Source of the DNA: Sulfurovum sp.
GTDB taxonomy: Bacteria > Campylobacterota > Campylobacteria > Campylobacterales > Sulfurovaceae
Direction: 5' to 3'
Length of the DNA stretch: 31,795 nucleotides
NCBI GenBank assembly: GCA_016744875.1
Contig: JADGDL010000025.1
Coordinates: forward strand, 1-31,795
Positions 1 to 7,256 of this stretch are shown here, in pieces. The notes beneath the pieces are model-generated. The model made no database searches and had not been told where the DNA came from. It saw only the letters and a list, made by a program, of their open reading frames with translations. Every line of letters begins with the position of its first letter. Position 1 is the first letter of the stretch. A program made the translations under genes and the position numbers.

Positions 1-17
1 CTAGCAACTCGCTAACC

Positions 18-37
18 GTCCATGTGTTGTTGGACGC
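18..37 (-). other. Stem-loop at the 5' end of the leftward transcript
   Basis: CGTCCA and TGGACG form a 6-bp stem around an 8-nt loop. The stem begins almost exactly where the transcript of the adjoining promoter should start, so the RNA would carry a 5'-terminal hairpin. Whether this stabilises the RNA or belongs to a stable-RNA leader cannot be judged from this fragment. Confidence 0.45.
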
Positions 38-39
38 GT

Positions 40-68
40 ATTATAGCACCGAACTCCTTTCTTGTCAA
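40..68 (-). promoter_or_regulatory. Strong sigma-70 promoter reading out of the window to the left
   Basis: Read on the minus strand, a perfect -35 TTGACA (68-63) is followed by a 17-bp spacer and a perfect -10 TATAAT (45-40), then a GC-rich discriminator (ACGCG). Transcription would start near 33 and leave the window at base 1. Perfect hexamers with optimal spacing are rare in this AT-rich genome and usually belong to rRNA, tRNA or other very highly expressed units. The product is outside the window, so its nature is inference. Confidence 0.85.
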
Positions 69-420
69 GGGTTTTTTTGCTTTTTCTCTAAATTTCTTTA
101 AATTCTTTTTTTACTTACATTATATATGTTAAATAACTAAAAATTAGCTTATTTCATTTCAATTTATGGATAGTTCCCAGCAGCTCTTTATTTATAAGAT
201 ATAGAAAAGAAGGCAGTATAATTTAAGACTATATTTTAGCTTATTAAATAAAAATATTTCTAGGGGGAATAAAAAGAAAAAGTTTTAATTTAATCTATAT
301 ATTTATGAAATATCAATGTGAAAATAATTATTTGACACATTATTTTTGTAATAAAATTAAGATTTGATAAATATTTGTTAGGATGTGGTTGTTATAGAAA
401 GGAAATATTTTGATAGTGTG
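69..420. other. AT-rich spacer with no supported gene
   Basis: This stretch between the leftward promoter and the hairpin behind aclA is very AT-rich. No open frame in it has a ribosome binding site or recognisable protein content. A TATAAT at 217-222 on the plus strand has no -35 partner and no gene downstream, so I do not call it a promoter. Confidence 0.6.
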
Positions 421-449
421 TGACCGAAGGGAGAAACTCCGTTCGGTCA
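421..449 (-). terminator. Hairpin behind the aclBA operon, possible terminator or 3' end stabiliser
   Basis: TGACCGAA (421-428) and TTCGGTCA (442-449) pair perfectly, and an inner GGAG/CTCC pair closes an AAA loop, giving about 12 bp with one G-G mismatch. It lies 23 bp past the aclA stop. No clear run of U follows on either strand, so it may act as an mRNA 3' end stem or a weak intrinsic terminator rather than a textbook one. Confidence 0.5.
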
Positions 450-472
450 AAGATGTACTTAAAGCTAGACTT

Positions 473-2287
473 TTATAGTTCTTCTGCTTTTTGTACGTCG
501 TATAGGATATCATCCATAGGATGTCTATACATAGGCATTCCAAGACGTTTTTCATCAAGGATATGGCCAATGAAACCGATACTTCTACCTAGAATAAAGA
601 ATGCGTTTAATGCACCAGCTTCTATAAAGACATTAATCTCATCATCTGTATAATCCAAGGCTCTCCACATATCAACCATAAGAATACCAATTGTACCATC
701 TACATTAAGAATAAGATTCTCTTTTTTAGATGTTGTTAATGCCTCTACTGTTCTTGCATAGTCAAGGAGTGGCGTAGATGGGAAATTCTCCGCTGCATAA
801 TTCATAAGACCGGTAACTCTCAAATCAGGGTTTTTAAGTGACTTAATTCTGTGTCCGATTCCTGGGATTGGTATACCTTGCTTCTTCATATGTCCTAAAA
901 ACTCTTTTGGTGACATGTCATGATCATTAGCATATTTAAAGTGTTCAGCAGCACCATCAATAGCTCCACCAAATCTTGGTCCAATAGTAAGAAGACCTGC
1001 AATAAGGGAGGAAATAACATCTTTCCCTGCACGTGCAGTAACTTTCGCATTGTGTGCACCGGATACAGCTGGTCCATGATCTGCAACTGTTTTAAGTACG
1101 GTCTCAAGGAAGTCAACTGCCCATCTTGGATATCTTTTCTTAAACCAAAGGATAGACATTACATCACCAATGGTAAATCCTGTTTCTGGTGTCGCAACAG
1201 ATGAGATAGGGAAACCACAGTAATGTGCTTCTTCACCTCTATCATCAGAAATCGTACAGATAAACTCTTTACTTCTTCTAACTTTTGGTACGATATTAAG
1301 CTCAGACTCTTCGATCTCGGCAATAACACCTTGAGCCTTAAGATCATTATACACTTCAGCGATTTTGCCAGGAAGCGCATTAAATGATTCAGGTACATAA
1401 ATACCAGCTTCAGCCATAGCTTTGTTTTTGTATTCAGCTGTTTCTGCATCTGCATTGGCAGAAGCACCTGCATGACCAAACTGTACACCTGAACTAAAGT
1501 GTTTTGCAATCGTACCAATACACCATGCAATAACAGGTTTTTTAATTCTACCATCGTTGATAGCTTCAATTATTTTATACTCTTCAGTACCACCCACTTC
1601 TCCAAGAAGTATCATGTACTTTACATCTGGGTTACTTTCCATTCTTAACATATTGTCAATGAAAACGGAACCAACAAATCTGTCACCACCGATTGCAACA
1701 CCTTCAGCAATACCATCAGCATTGATAGAGATAATATTTGAAAGCTCATTGAAAAGACCACCTGAACGTGTAACAAGTCCACATGAACCAGCTCTATGCA
1801 GTTTTGAGTTTACAATATTTTCAATTGTTCCACCAATATTTGCAACTTTAAATGCACCTGGAGTAATAGCCCCAACAGTTGCAGGTCCAATAATAGTCAC
1901 ACCTTTGTCTCTAGCCGTTTGGTTCATACCTCTAGCGAGTCTTTCAGGAATTCCTTCTGCTGTGATCATTATAGATGAGAAACCACCAATTTCAAGTGCT
2001 TCCATTGTCACATCATACGCTGTTCTAAATGATGCGAAGTTAAGTAGAACATCTGCCTGAGGTTGTTCCGCTGCCGCATCTGGTGTAGATTTGTATAGAG
2101 GAACCATAATCTCATCTGGTCCATAAAAGAACTTCTCAAAATTACCACTACTTGTAGGTGCAACAATACCTGCAACAGAAGGTTTATCTCTACCTATAGT
2201 GTAATCATAATCCAACATTCTTTGAATAGCTGTTTTGTTGTTGTTCCAAAAAATTGCTTGTGTATCTCTAGTATATAATTTACTCAT
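473..2287 (-). CDS. aclA: ATP-citrate lyase, large (alpha) subunit AclA
   Basis: With AclB this cytoplasmic enzyme cleaves citrate to acetyl-CoA and oxaloacetate at the cost of ATP and CoA, the key step of the reductive TCA cycle of CO2 fixation. The 604 residues show a succinyl-CoA-synthetase-like N-terminal part with the phosphohistidine motif GHAGA (His272). A citrate-synthase-like C-terminal part follows, with DHGPAVSGAHN (His404), PGIGHR (His479) and NVDG (Asp530), which match the catalytic His/His/Asp set of animal ACLY. The length matches the roughly 600 residues usual for bacterial AclA. It starts 15 bp after the aclB stop, behind GGAG, and is the second gene of aclBA. The catalytic and phosphohistidine residues all appear intact. 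Confidence 0.97.
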   Translation of the reverse strand: MSKLYTRDTQAIFWNNNKTAIQRMLDYDYTIGRDKPSVAGIVAPTSSGNFEKFFYGPDEIMVPLYKSTPDAAAEQPQADVLLNFASFRTAYDVTMEALEIGGFSSIMITAEGIPERLARGMNQTARDKGVTIIGPATVGAITPGAFKVANIGGTIENIVNSKLHRAGSCGLVTRSGGLFNELSNIISINADGIAEGVAIGGDRFVGSVFIDNMLRMESNPDVKYMILLGEVGGTEEYKIIEAINDGRIKKPVIAWCIGTIAKHFSSGVQFGHAGASANADAETAEYKNKAMAEAGIYVPESFNALPGKIAEVYNDLKAQGVIAEIEESELNIVPKVRRSKEFICTISDDRGEEAHYCGFPISSVATPETGFTIGDVMSILWFKKRYPRWAVDFLETVLKTVADHGPAVSGAHNAKVTARAGKDVISSLIAGLLTIGPRFGGAIDGAAEHFKYANDHDMSPKEFLGHMKKQGIPIPGIGHRIKSLKNPDLRVTGLMNYAAENFPSTPLLDYARTVEALTTSKKENLILNVDGTIGILMVDMWRALDYTDDEINVFIEAGALNAFFILGRSIGFIGHILDEKRLGMPMYRHPMDDILYDVQKAEEL

Positions 2288-2302
2288 AAATTTCTCCTAC
2301 CC

Positions 2303-3613
2303 TTACTTCTCTAATGCCATACGTACAATATCAGTCACATGTGTTTCTGGTCCATATACATGGATATCAAGACCCAATCTATCTGCTGCCTCTTTAATAT
2401 TCTTGAGACCCTTTTCATAATTTGGACCACCTCTTCGTACATAGATGATTGTCTTATGTGCTTTTAGCTTCTCTGCATAGATCTCAAATGCCTGTATGAT
2501 TCCTGTAAATGTTTTTGCAACATCTGTAAAGTTGGCAATAGCTCCACCAATAATAAGTACTTTTCCTCTAGGGTCCTCATATCTTGTCATAAGATCAAAG
2601 AGAGTCTCTGCATAGAATTTAGTTTCACCTGTGGTCGGACCACCAGAGTATTCACCATAGTTCGCCAAGTCTTCAACACCAGCAAAGTCTGCAATAGTAT
2701 CTGCATAAACTACTGAAGCACCACCACCGGCAACCATTGTCCATATACGACCTTGTGGATTAAGAATAGTAAGTTTAAGAGAAGCACCTGATTTGCTGTC
2801 TGCATCTGCAACTGCTTTTTCTTCATCTGATTGATCTTCCATACCAAATGCAGTTGGGTACTCAATATCACCCCACTGATCTACCATCATAAATCCAGCA
2901 GTATCATCAAGTCTTGCAACGAGGTCAAGGATTGCCATTTCACCATTGTCCAACATAACGATAGGGTTGATCTCAAGATAAGCAAAATTCATATCTCTAT
3001 AAAATTTAAAGAATTGAATAGCAAATGAAGCAAATGCCGTTTTATTTGCATCAGGAATGTCTGTAGGAATATGTGCTTTTACTGCTTTTTCCATATCGGC
3101 ATTGCTCATGTTGATAGGGATATGCACTTCATTTACTTTTTCGTCCCATCCCTCTTCAACTTCCATACCACCTTCAGCAGACATATAAAGTACATCATCT
3201 TCACCTACAGTAGTTGCTGAAATATAATATTCCTGCTCTTGTGTATGTGGAGTAAAAGGTTCAACAATAAAATATGACAAGTGACCTTTTTCTCCTGTAA
3301 GAAGCGTAACATCATGTGATTGTTTATCATCGATCCATTTAGCCGCATCTTCTAATTTAACATCACCTGGTTTAGCGTTTCTAAATAACACAAGGTCATT
3401 TTTCCCTCTTTTACCAAATAGCATATCTGGTTTGGCAACCAATGCTTCCTGATTTAACCATTCAAAGCCATGTTCTTTTGCTTTTTCTCTTAATTCATCT
3501 CCAGTACTTACTAATACTGATTTAAATCCATAGTGGAAACCATCAAAATATTCATTCCAATGTCTAGCAAAGATAGCTTTACCGTCATATTCTCTAATCG
3601 CCTTTTGAGCCAT
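2303..3613 (-). CDS. aclB: ATP-citrate lyase, small (beta) subunit AclB
   Basis: This subunit supplies the ATP-grasp part of ATP-citrate lyase, which phosphorylates the AclA histidine, and the citrate-binding part. The 436 residues contain a nucleotide-binding stretch near 61-71 (KPDMLFGKRGK) and the metal-binding segment YLEINPIVM at 212-220 with Glu214 and Asn216. A glycine-rich segment VAGGGASVVY (about 297-306) follows, then GGAIANFTDVAKTF in the citrate-binding C-terminal part. It is somewhat longer than the green sulfur bacterial AclB (about 400 residues) but typical for Campylobacterota. An AGGAG site lies 6 bp before the ATG. It is the first gene of aclBA; the 140-bp spacer upstream must hold the promoter, but I see no convincing consensus hexamers there. 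Confidence 0.96.
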   Translation of the reverse strand: MAQKAIREYDGKAIFARHWNEYFDGFHYGFKSVLVSTGDELREKAKEHGFEWLNQEALVAKPDMLFGKRGKNDLVLFRNAKPGDVKLEDAAKWIDDKQSHDVTLLTGEKGHLSYFIVEPFTPHTQEQEYYISATTVGEDDVLYMSAEGGMEVEEGWDEKVNEVHIPINMSNADMEKAVKAHIPTDIPDANKTAFASFAIQFFKFYRDMNFAYLEINPIVMLDNGEMAILDLVARLDDTAGFMMVDQWGDIEYPTAFGMEDQSDEEKAVADADSKSGASLKLTILNPQGRIWTMVAGGGASVVYADTIADFAGVEDLANYGEYSGGPTTGETKFYAETLFDLMTRYEDPRGKVLIIGGAIANFTDVAKTFTGIIQAFEIYAEKLKAHKTIIYVRRGGPNYEKGLKNIKEAADRLGLDIHVYGPETHVTDIVRMALEK

Positions 3614-3753
3614 TGAGTTCTCCTTTAGTTTAATTCTTGTAAGTTTAGCATGAACTAGTTTTAACTTTTGTTTAAGTGATGAAAATGATAAGAATTAATA
3701 AACCACGTGTAGAATATTGTAACAGTTTTTAAAGGTTGGAAATTGGAATAGCT

Positions 3754-4842
3754 CTAATAGGTTGCGCAGGATTGAATTTCATAGAACCTTAATTGATATC
3801 GTTCACGTCTTGTGGAAGCATCGTAACACTCTTTACCCTCTTTTTTTAAATCTTGCGCTAGATAATATGGTTTATAAATACGATGTGCAAAATGTTTATC
3901 AGGGTTATCTGTCAATTCATAGCTTACCTTATGGGAAACCACCAGCAAGTCACTTAGTGCTAAGAAGAAAAGTACCACATAGAACCCTCTCATATAGTGC
4001 TTCTGAAACTCTGGTAACCGTACTCTCATACTATGGTTAAATACATCCAGCATGAGTACCATTGAAATCATCACGTAGGGTGCAAAGTCTGTAATATATA
4101 CCCTTTGTCTAATAGACAATACCAAAGAGAACGCCAATGCCGTGAACGAAATGTACCAAATCAATCTCTTCTTTTCCCGCAATAATATACGATACATGGC
4201 ATAAAAAAAGTAGAGGAAAAGAAAAGGTGAAAATACCGTTGCATAGAGTCCAAAAACTTCAACAAAATGCCCAGAAGGCCTTCCCCCTATTTCAATACCT
4301 TTTTCTAAATAGAAAAATGCTATAAGAAATGCTGTAGATGTGATACCCAGTTTGTTATCTTTATGTACCAGTGCATAGAAAAAAAGTGCCACAAAAAAAA
4401 CAATAGATGATTCATGTAAGAAAAAGAGTGCCAACATTATAAAAGGAAGAGGCCAATAAGTTTGCCTTTCATACATCAACACAAAAAACAGTACCAATGG
4501 TAACACCAATATCCCTACATTAACAAGAGTAGTTACAGTGATGATACCTGGTAAAAACATAAATAGTATTGTTGCTAAATAGGCATCTTCACGCATGGAA
4601 AAATAACGTTTACTCATTTCATAAAAAAGTATGATGGTCAAAAAACCTAAAAATATAAAAAAGATCCTGATCCCGATAAATCCACCCAGTAAAGTATCGC
4701 CCCAATGCATTAAAACAGAAACAATATCTGTAGAAGTATAAAAGGTTTTTGCCTCATGAGGACCTATAGGGGTCGTGATCGCTAAATAAAAAACAGCACA
4801 TATGTAGATAAGACTTGAGAGAATTAAATGCTGTTTTTTCAT
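3754..4842 (-). CDS. Multi-pass membrane protein, possible GT-C (ArnT/PMT-like) glycosyltransferase
   Basis: The 362-residue protein is strongly hydrophobic with about 8-9 membrane segments, the first at residues 6-24. Just after it comes an outside loop reading TPIGPHEAKTFY. This resembles the first periplasmic loop of GT-C glycosyltransferases, where an acidic residue is catalytic, followed by alternating Phe/Leu-rich helices and a soluble C-terminal tail with two cysteines. Such enzymes move sugars from polyprenyl phosphates on the periplasmic side. The family assignment is only a resemblance, and no donor or acceptor can be inferred. It starts one base after the trpG stop, so it is the last gene of the mqnE operon; nothing ties it functionally to the upstream genes. 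Confidence 0.55.
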   Translation of the reverse strand: MKKQHLILSSLIYICAVFYLAITTPIGPHEAKTFYTSTDIVSVLMHWGDTLLGGFIGIRIFFIFLGFLTIILFYEMSKRYFSMREDAYLATILFMFLPGIITVTTLVNVGILVLPLVLFFVLMYERQTYWPLPFIMLALFFLHESSIVFFVALFFYALVHKDNKLGITSTAFLIAFFYLEKGIEIGGRPSGHFVEVFGLYATVFSPFLFLYFFYAMYRILLREKKRLIWYISFTALAFSLVLSIRQRVYITDFAPYVMISMVLMLDVFNHSMRVRLPEFQKHYMRGFYVVLFFLALSDLLVVSHKVSYELTDNPDKHFAHRIYKPYYLAQDLKKEGKECYDASTRRERYQLRFYEIQSCATY

Positions 4843-4843
4843 A

Positions 4844-5413
4844 TTAGAGTTTTAAAAAGTTATCTAACATTTCATGTCCATGCTCTGACATAATGGATTC
4901 GGGGTGAAATTGTACACCATAGATAGGTTTATCTTTGATCTGTAATGACATGATCTCATCATCATCTTTTGCGTGTGATGTAGCGATTATACACTCGGGA
5001 AGTGTCTCTTTTTTCACTGTTAAAGAGTGGTAACGTGTTGCTCTGAACTCTTCTGGTAAACCTTTAAAGATAGGTGTTTCACAATCTACCTCAACTTGAG
5101 ATGTCTTACCATGCATCATATGTTTTGCTCTTATCACATCACCGCCAAATGCCTGAGCAATACTCTGATGGCCTAAACAGATACCAAAGATGGGTGTCGT
5201 TTCTGCAAATTCTTTAATAACATCCAATGTGACACCAGCATCATCTGGCGTTGACGGACCAGGAGAGAGAATGATCTTTTCAGGATTTAGTGCTTTGATC
5301 TCATCGATCGTCAATTCATCGTTACGAATGATCTTAAGATCTGCACCCAGTTCTCTACAGTACTGTACAACATTATAAGTAAAGCTGTCATAGTTGTCTA
5401 TCATTAATACCAT
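4844..5413 (-). CDS. trpG: Anthranilate / aminodeoxychorismate synthase glutamine amidotransferase subunit
   Basis: This class I glutamine amidotransferase releases ammonia from glutamine for anthranilate (tryptophan) or 4-amino-4-deoxychorismate (folate) synthesis. The 189 residues show the N-terminal IDNYDSFTYN motif, the nucleophile in GICLGHQ (Cys79) and the His170/Glu172 pair in QFHPES, so the triad is complete and the length is standard. TrpG and PabA cannot be separated by sequence here, and one protein often serves both. AAGGAA lies 8 bp before the first ATG, favouring it over the ATG three codons later. The gene sits between the phosphoribosyltransferase gene (4-bp gap) and the membrane protein gene. 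No trpE or pabB partner is next to it. Confidence 0.9.
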   Translation of the reverse strand: MVLMIDNYDSFTYNVVQYCRELGADLKIIRNDELTIDEIKALNPEKIILSPGPSTPDDAGVTLDVIKEFAETTPIFGICLGHQSIAQAFGGDVIRAKHMMHGKTSQVEVDCETPIFKGLPEEFRATRYHSLTVKKETLPECIIATSHAKDDDEIMSLQIKDKPIYGVQFHPESIMSEHGHEMLDNFLKL

Positions 5414-5417
5414 ATTT

Positions 5418-5864
5418 CTAATTCCTTAAATCGACTGACCAAAAGAAATCTATCCATCCTTTTGGTTCTTTAACATACCATGTTGGTGTTATTTTAGCAG
5501 TTTTTTTATAAAAGAGTGAGGCTGTACGGAAAGTAACGTTTGGGTATTTCATAGATAAAGTATCCAATACATCTACTAATGTGTCTCCAGAATCAACAAT
5601 ATCATCTACTATCAATACCGTTGCAGCAGACTTTAGATCAGGTATATTGAATACTTCTACAGATTCTTTTTTCTTGCTACCTTCATACCCTATGGTATTG
5701 ATAGCATAGACTTCACGAAGATCATAATACTCACCAAGTAGCTGTGCCATAGAAAGACCACCTCTTGCAATACCCAATATAGAATCAAAAGGTTGATCTA
5801 TTTTTTGGATCAATATTCTTAGATCATCTCTAAATTCATCATATGGATAATATAGTTTATCCAT
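5418..5864 (-). CDS. Purine phosphoribosyltransferase (Gpt/HPRT-like)
   Basis: The 148-residue cytoplasmic enzyme has a type I phosphoribosyltransferase fold. The PRPP-binding motif VLIVDDIVDSGDT lies at residues 83-95, a GIARGG loop at 31-36, and a C-terminal hydrophobic WIDFFW segment in the hood region that contacts the base. Length and motifs match bacterial xanthine/hypoxanthine/guanine phosphoribosyltransferases, which make nucleotides from free purine bases and PRPP. The exact base preference cannot be read from sequence. It starts one base after the mqnE stop and lies 4 bp before trpG, so translation is probably coupled. Its place beside a futalosine-pathway gene suggests it could re-use the purine base that pathway releases, but this is inference. 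Confidence 0.85.
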   Translation of the reverse strand: MDKLYYPYDEFRDDLRILIQKIDQPFDSILGIARGGLSMAQLLGEYYDLREVYAINTIGYEGSKKKESVEVFNIPDLKSAATVLIVDDIVDSGDTLVDVLDTLSMKYPNVTFRTASLFYKKTAKITPTWYVKEPKGWIDFFWSVDLRN

Positions 5865-5865
5865 T

Positions 5866-6927
5866 CTAATAAACTTTTAATTCGTTATATAAACTATCTC
5901 TCTCTATAGGCTCAAAACCTGAATTTTTGATCAATGACACAAAGTTTTGTAAATCCATTCCATGGGCACCTTCTGAACCTGCTGCAGATTGAATAGACTC
6001 TTTTTCTATAGTACCGTCCAGGTCATCACAGCCGAACTCCTGCGCTATAAGCGCTAAGTTTATCGAGGCAGTGACCCAATAGGCTTTAATATGTGGAATG
6101 TTGTCTAACATGATACGAGAAATCGCATACGTTTTTAACACCTCTTGGCCTGAAGGAAAATTACAATTTTTCATATAATTGTTTTCTTTTTGATAGACCA
6201 GTGGTATAAAAGCATTAAATCCACCTGTACGATCTTGCAGATCACGCAGACGTATCATGTGGTCTATGCGGTGTGCTCTTGTTTCAACATGACCAAAGAG
6301 CATTGTTGCATTTGATTCTCTACCTTTGTTATGCCATTTCTCATGAATATCAAGCCACTGCTCTGACGTTACTTTACCTTTACATAGATATTCACGTACA
6401 CCTTCATCAAAGATCTCTGCACCACCACCAGGCATTGAGTCCACACCGTTCTCTATCATCATATCTAGTACTTCATCATAAGAGTGTCCGTATTGACGTG
6501 TGATAAAGTCTATCTCTGCTGCCGTCATAGCTTTAACGTGTAGGTCCGGATATTTGGCTTTAATTTTTCGGAAAGCTCCCATGTACCACTCTACCCCATC
6601 ATTAGGGTTGTGTGCTGAGACAAGATGCATCTCTTTTGCATCATTTTTCACTGAGTTATCTACTATATCAAGTATCTGCTCATGACTCATAGTGTACTGG
6701 TTTGGGTTTTTTCTGGTAGCAGAGTAGGCACAAAACTTACAGACATCGGCACATACATTCGTAGGGTTGATATGACGGTTGATATTAAAATACGATTTCT
6801 TACCATATTTCTCTCTACGGATCTCATCTGCCAATTCGCCTAAAGTATAAAGATCCAAATCATAAAGTGCTTCACCCTCTTCCTGAGTAAGTCTTACTTT
6901 GTTACGTACCTTTTCTATTAAATCCAT
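5866..6927 (-). CDS. mqnE: Aminodeoxyfutalosine synthase MqnE (radical SAM)
   Basis: MqnE joins 3-[(1-carboxyvinyl)oxy]benzoate to S-adenosylmethionine to give 6-amino-6-deoxyfutalosine, the second step of the futalosine route to menaquinone. The 353 residues carry the radical-SAM CxxxCxxC cluster motif (Cys59, Cys63, Cys66) in NPTNVCADVCKFCAYSA. GGGAEIFD and FGHVETRAHRIDHMIRLRDLQ follow, which favour MqnE over the related cyclase MqnC. The length is typical. It is the first gene of a four-gene minus-strand operon, and its promoter must lie in or next to the palindromic element upstream. Menaquinone is the expected quinone for Campylobacterota respiration, so the call fits the organism. Confidence 0.93.
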   Translation of the reverse strand: MDLIEKVRNKVRLTQEEGEALYDLDLYTLGELADEIRREKYGKKSYFNINRHINPTNVCADVCKFCAYSATRKNPNQYTMSHEQILDIVDNSVKNDAKEMHLVSAHNPNDGVEWYMGAFRKIKAKYPDLHVKAMTAAEIDFITRQYGHSYDEVLDMMIENGVDSMPGGGAEIFDEGVREYLCKGKVTSEQWLDIHEKWHNKGRESNATMLFGHVETRAHRIDHMIRLRDLQDRTGGFNAFIPLVYQKENNYMKNCNFPSGQEVLKTYAISRIMLDNIPHIKAYWVTASINLALIAQEFGCDDLDGTIEKESIQSAAGSEGAHGMDLQNFVSLIKNSGFEPIERDSLYNELKVY

Positions 6928-6969
6928 CTATCAACACCCATCATTAGTTATTTTCGCTATTATATCAAC

Positions 6970-7237
6970 AGAACCTTCTACTTGTCCATAGGTTCACATA
7001 ATGATTTTTTCAAATGTAAAATTTTGCAAAAGATTGTCAAAGCATAGCCATAGCTACGCTGCAGATAATATATTGTGAAAGGTTGCGTTTGAAAAATTCA
7101 CCCTATGGACATCACTAGCTTTCGCCTATGCGTTGTTACTCTTTTTTGACTTAGCTAAGGCTAGGACTTCAAAAGAGTGCCTAGCTTAGCCAAAAGCTAG
7201 AGATGTTATGTGTACCTATGGACAAGTAGAAGATTCT
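6970..7237. repeat. Nested-palindrome element with about 32-bp terminal inverted repeats (MITE-like candidate)
   Basis: This element fills most of the 329-bp gap between the divergent genes mqnE and glnD. Its ends, 6970-7001 and 7206-7237, are inverted repeats matching at 30 of 32 positions. Further pairs are nested inside: GTCCATAGG (6984-6992) with CCTATGGAC at both 7102-7110 and 7215-7223, TTTTTCAAA with TTTGAAAAA in the left half, 7109-7122 with 7193-7206 (13 of 14), and ACTCTTTT (7138-7145) with AAAAGAGT (7171-7178). No protein is encoded. The layout resembles a miniature inverted-repeat element or a large palindromic repeat. I see no target-site duplication, and it is not repeated elsewhere in this window. 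It must contain or flank the promoters of both neighbours. Confidence 0.7.
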
Positions 7238-7256
7238 AAAGATTAGGAGTTACTAA

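Noticed and set aside
1557..2060. Long open frame (167 codons) on the plus strand opposite aclA
   Set aside because: It lies fully inside aclA on the other strand, has no ribosome binding site and no recognisable protein pattern; it reflects the codon bias of aclA.
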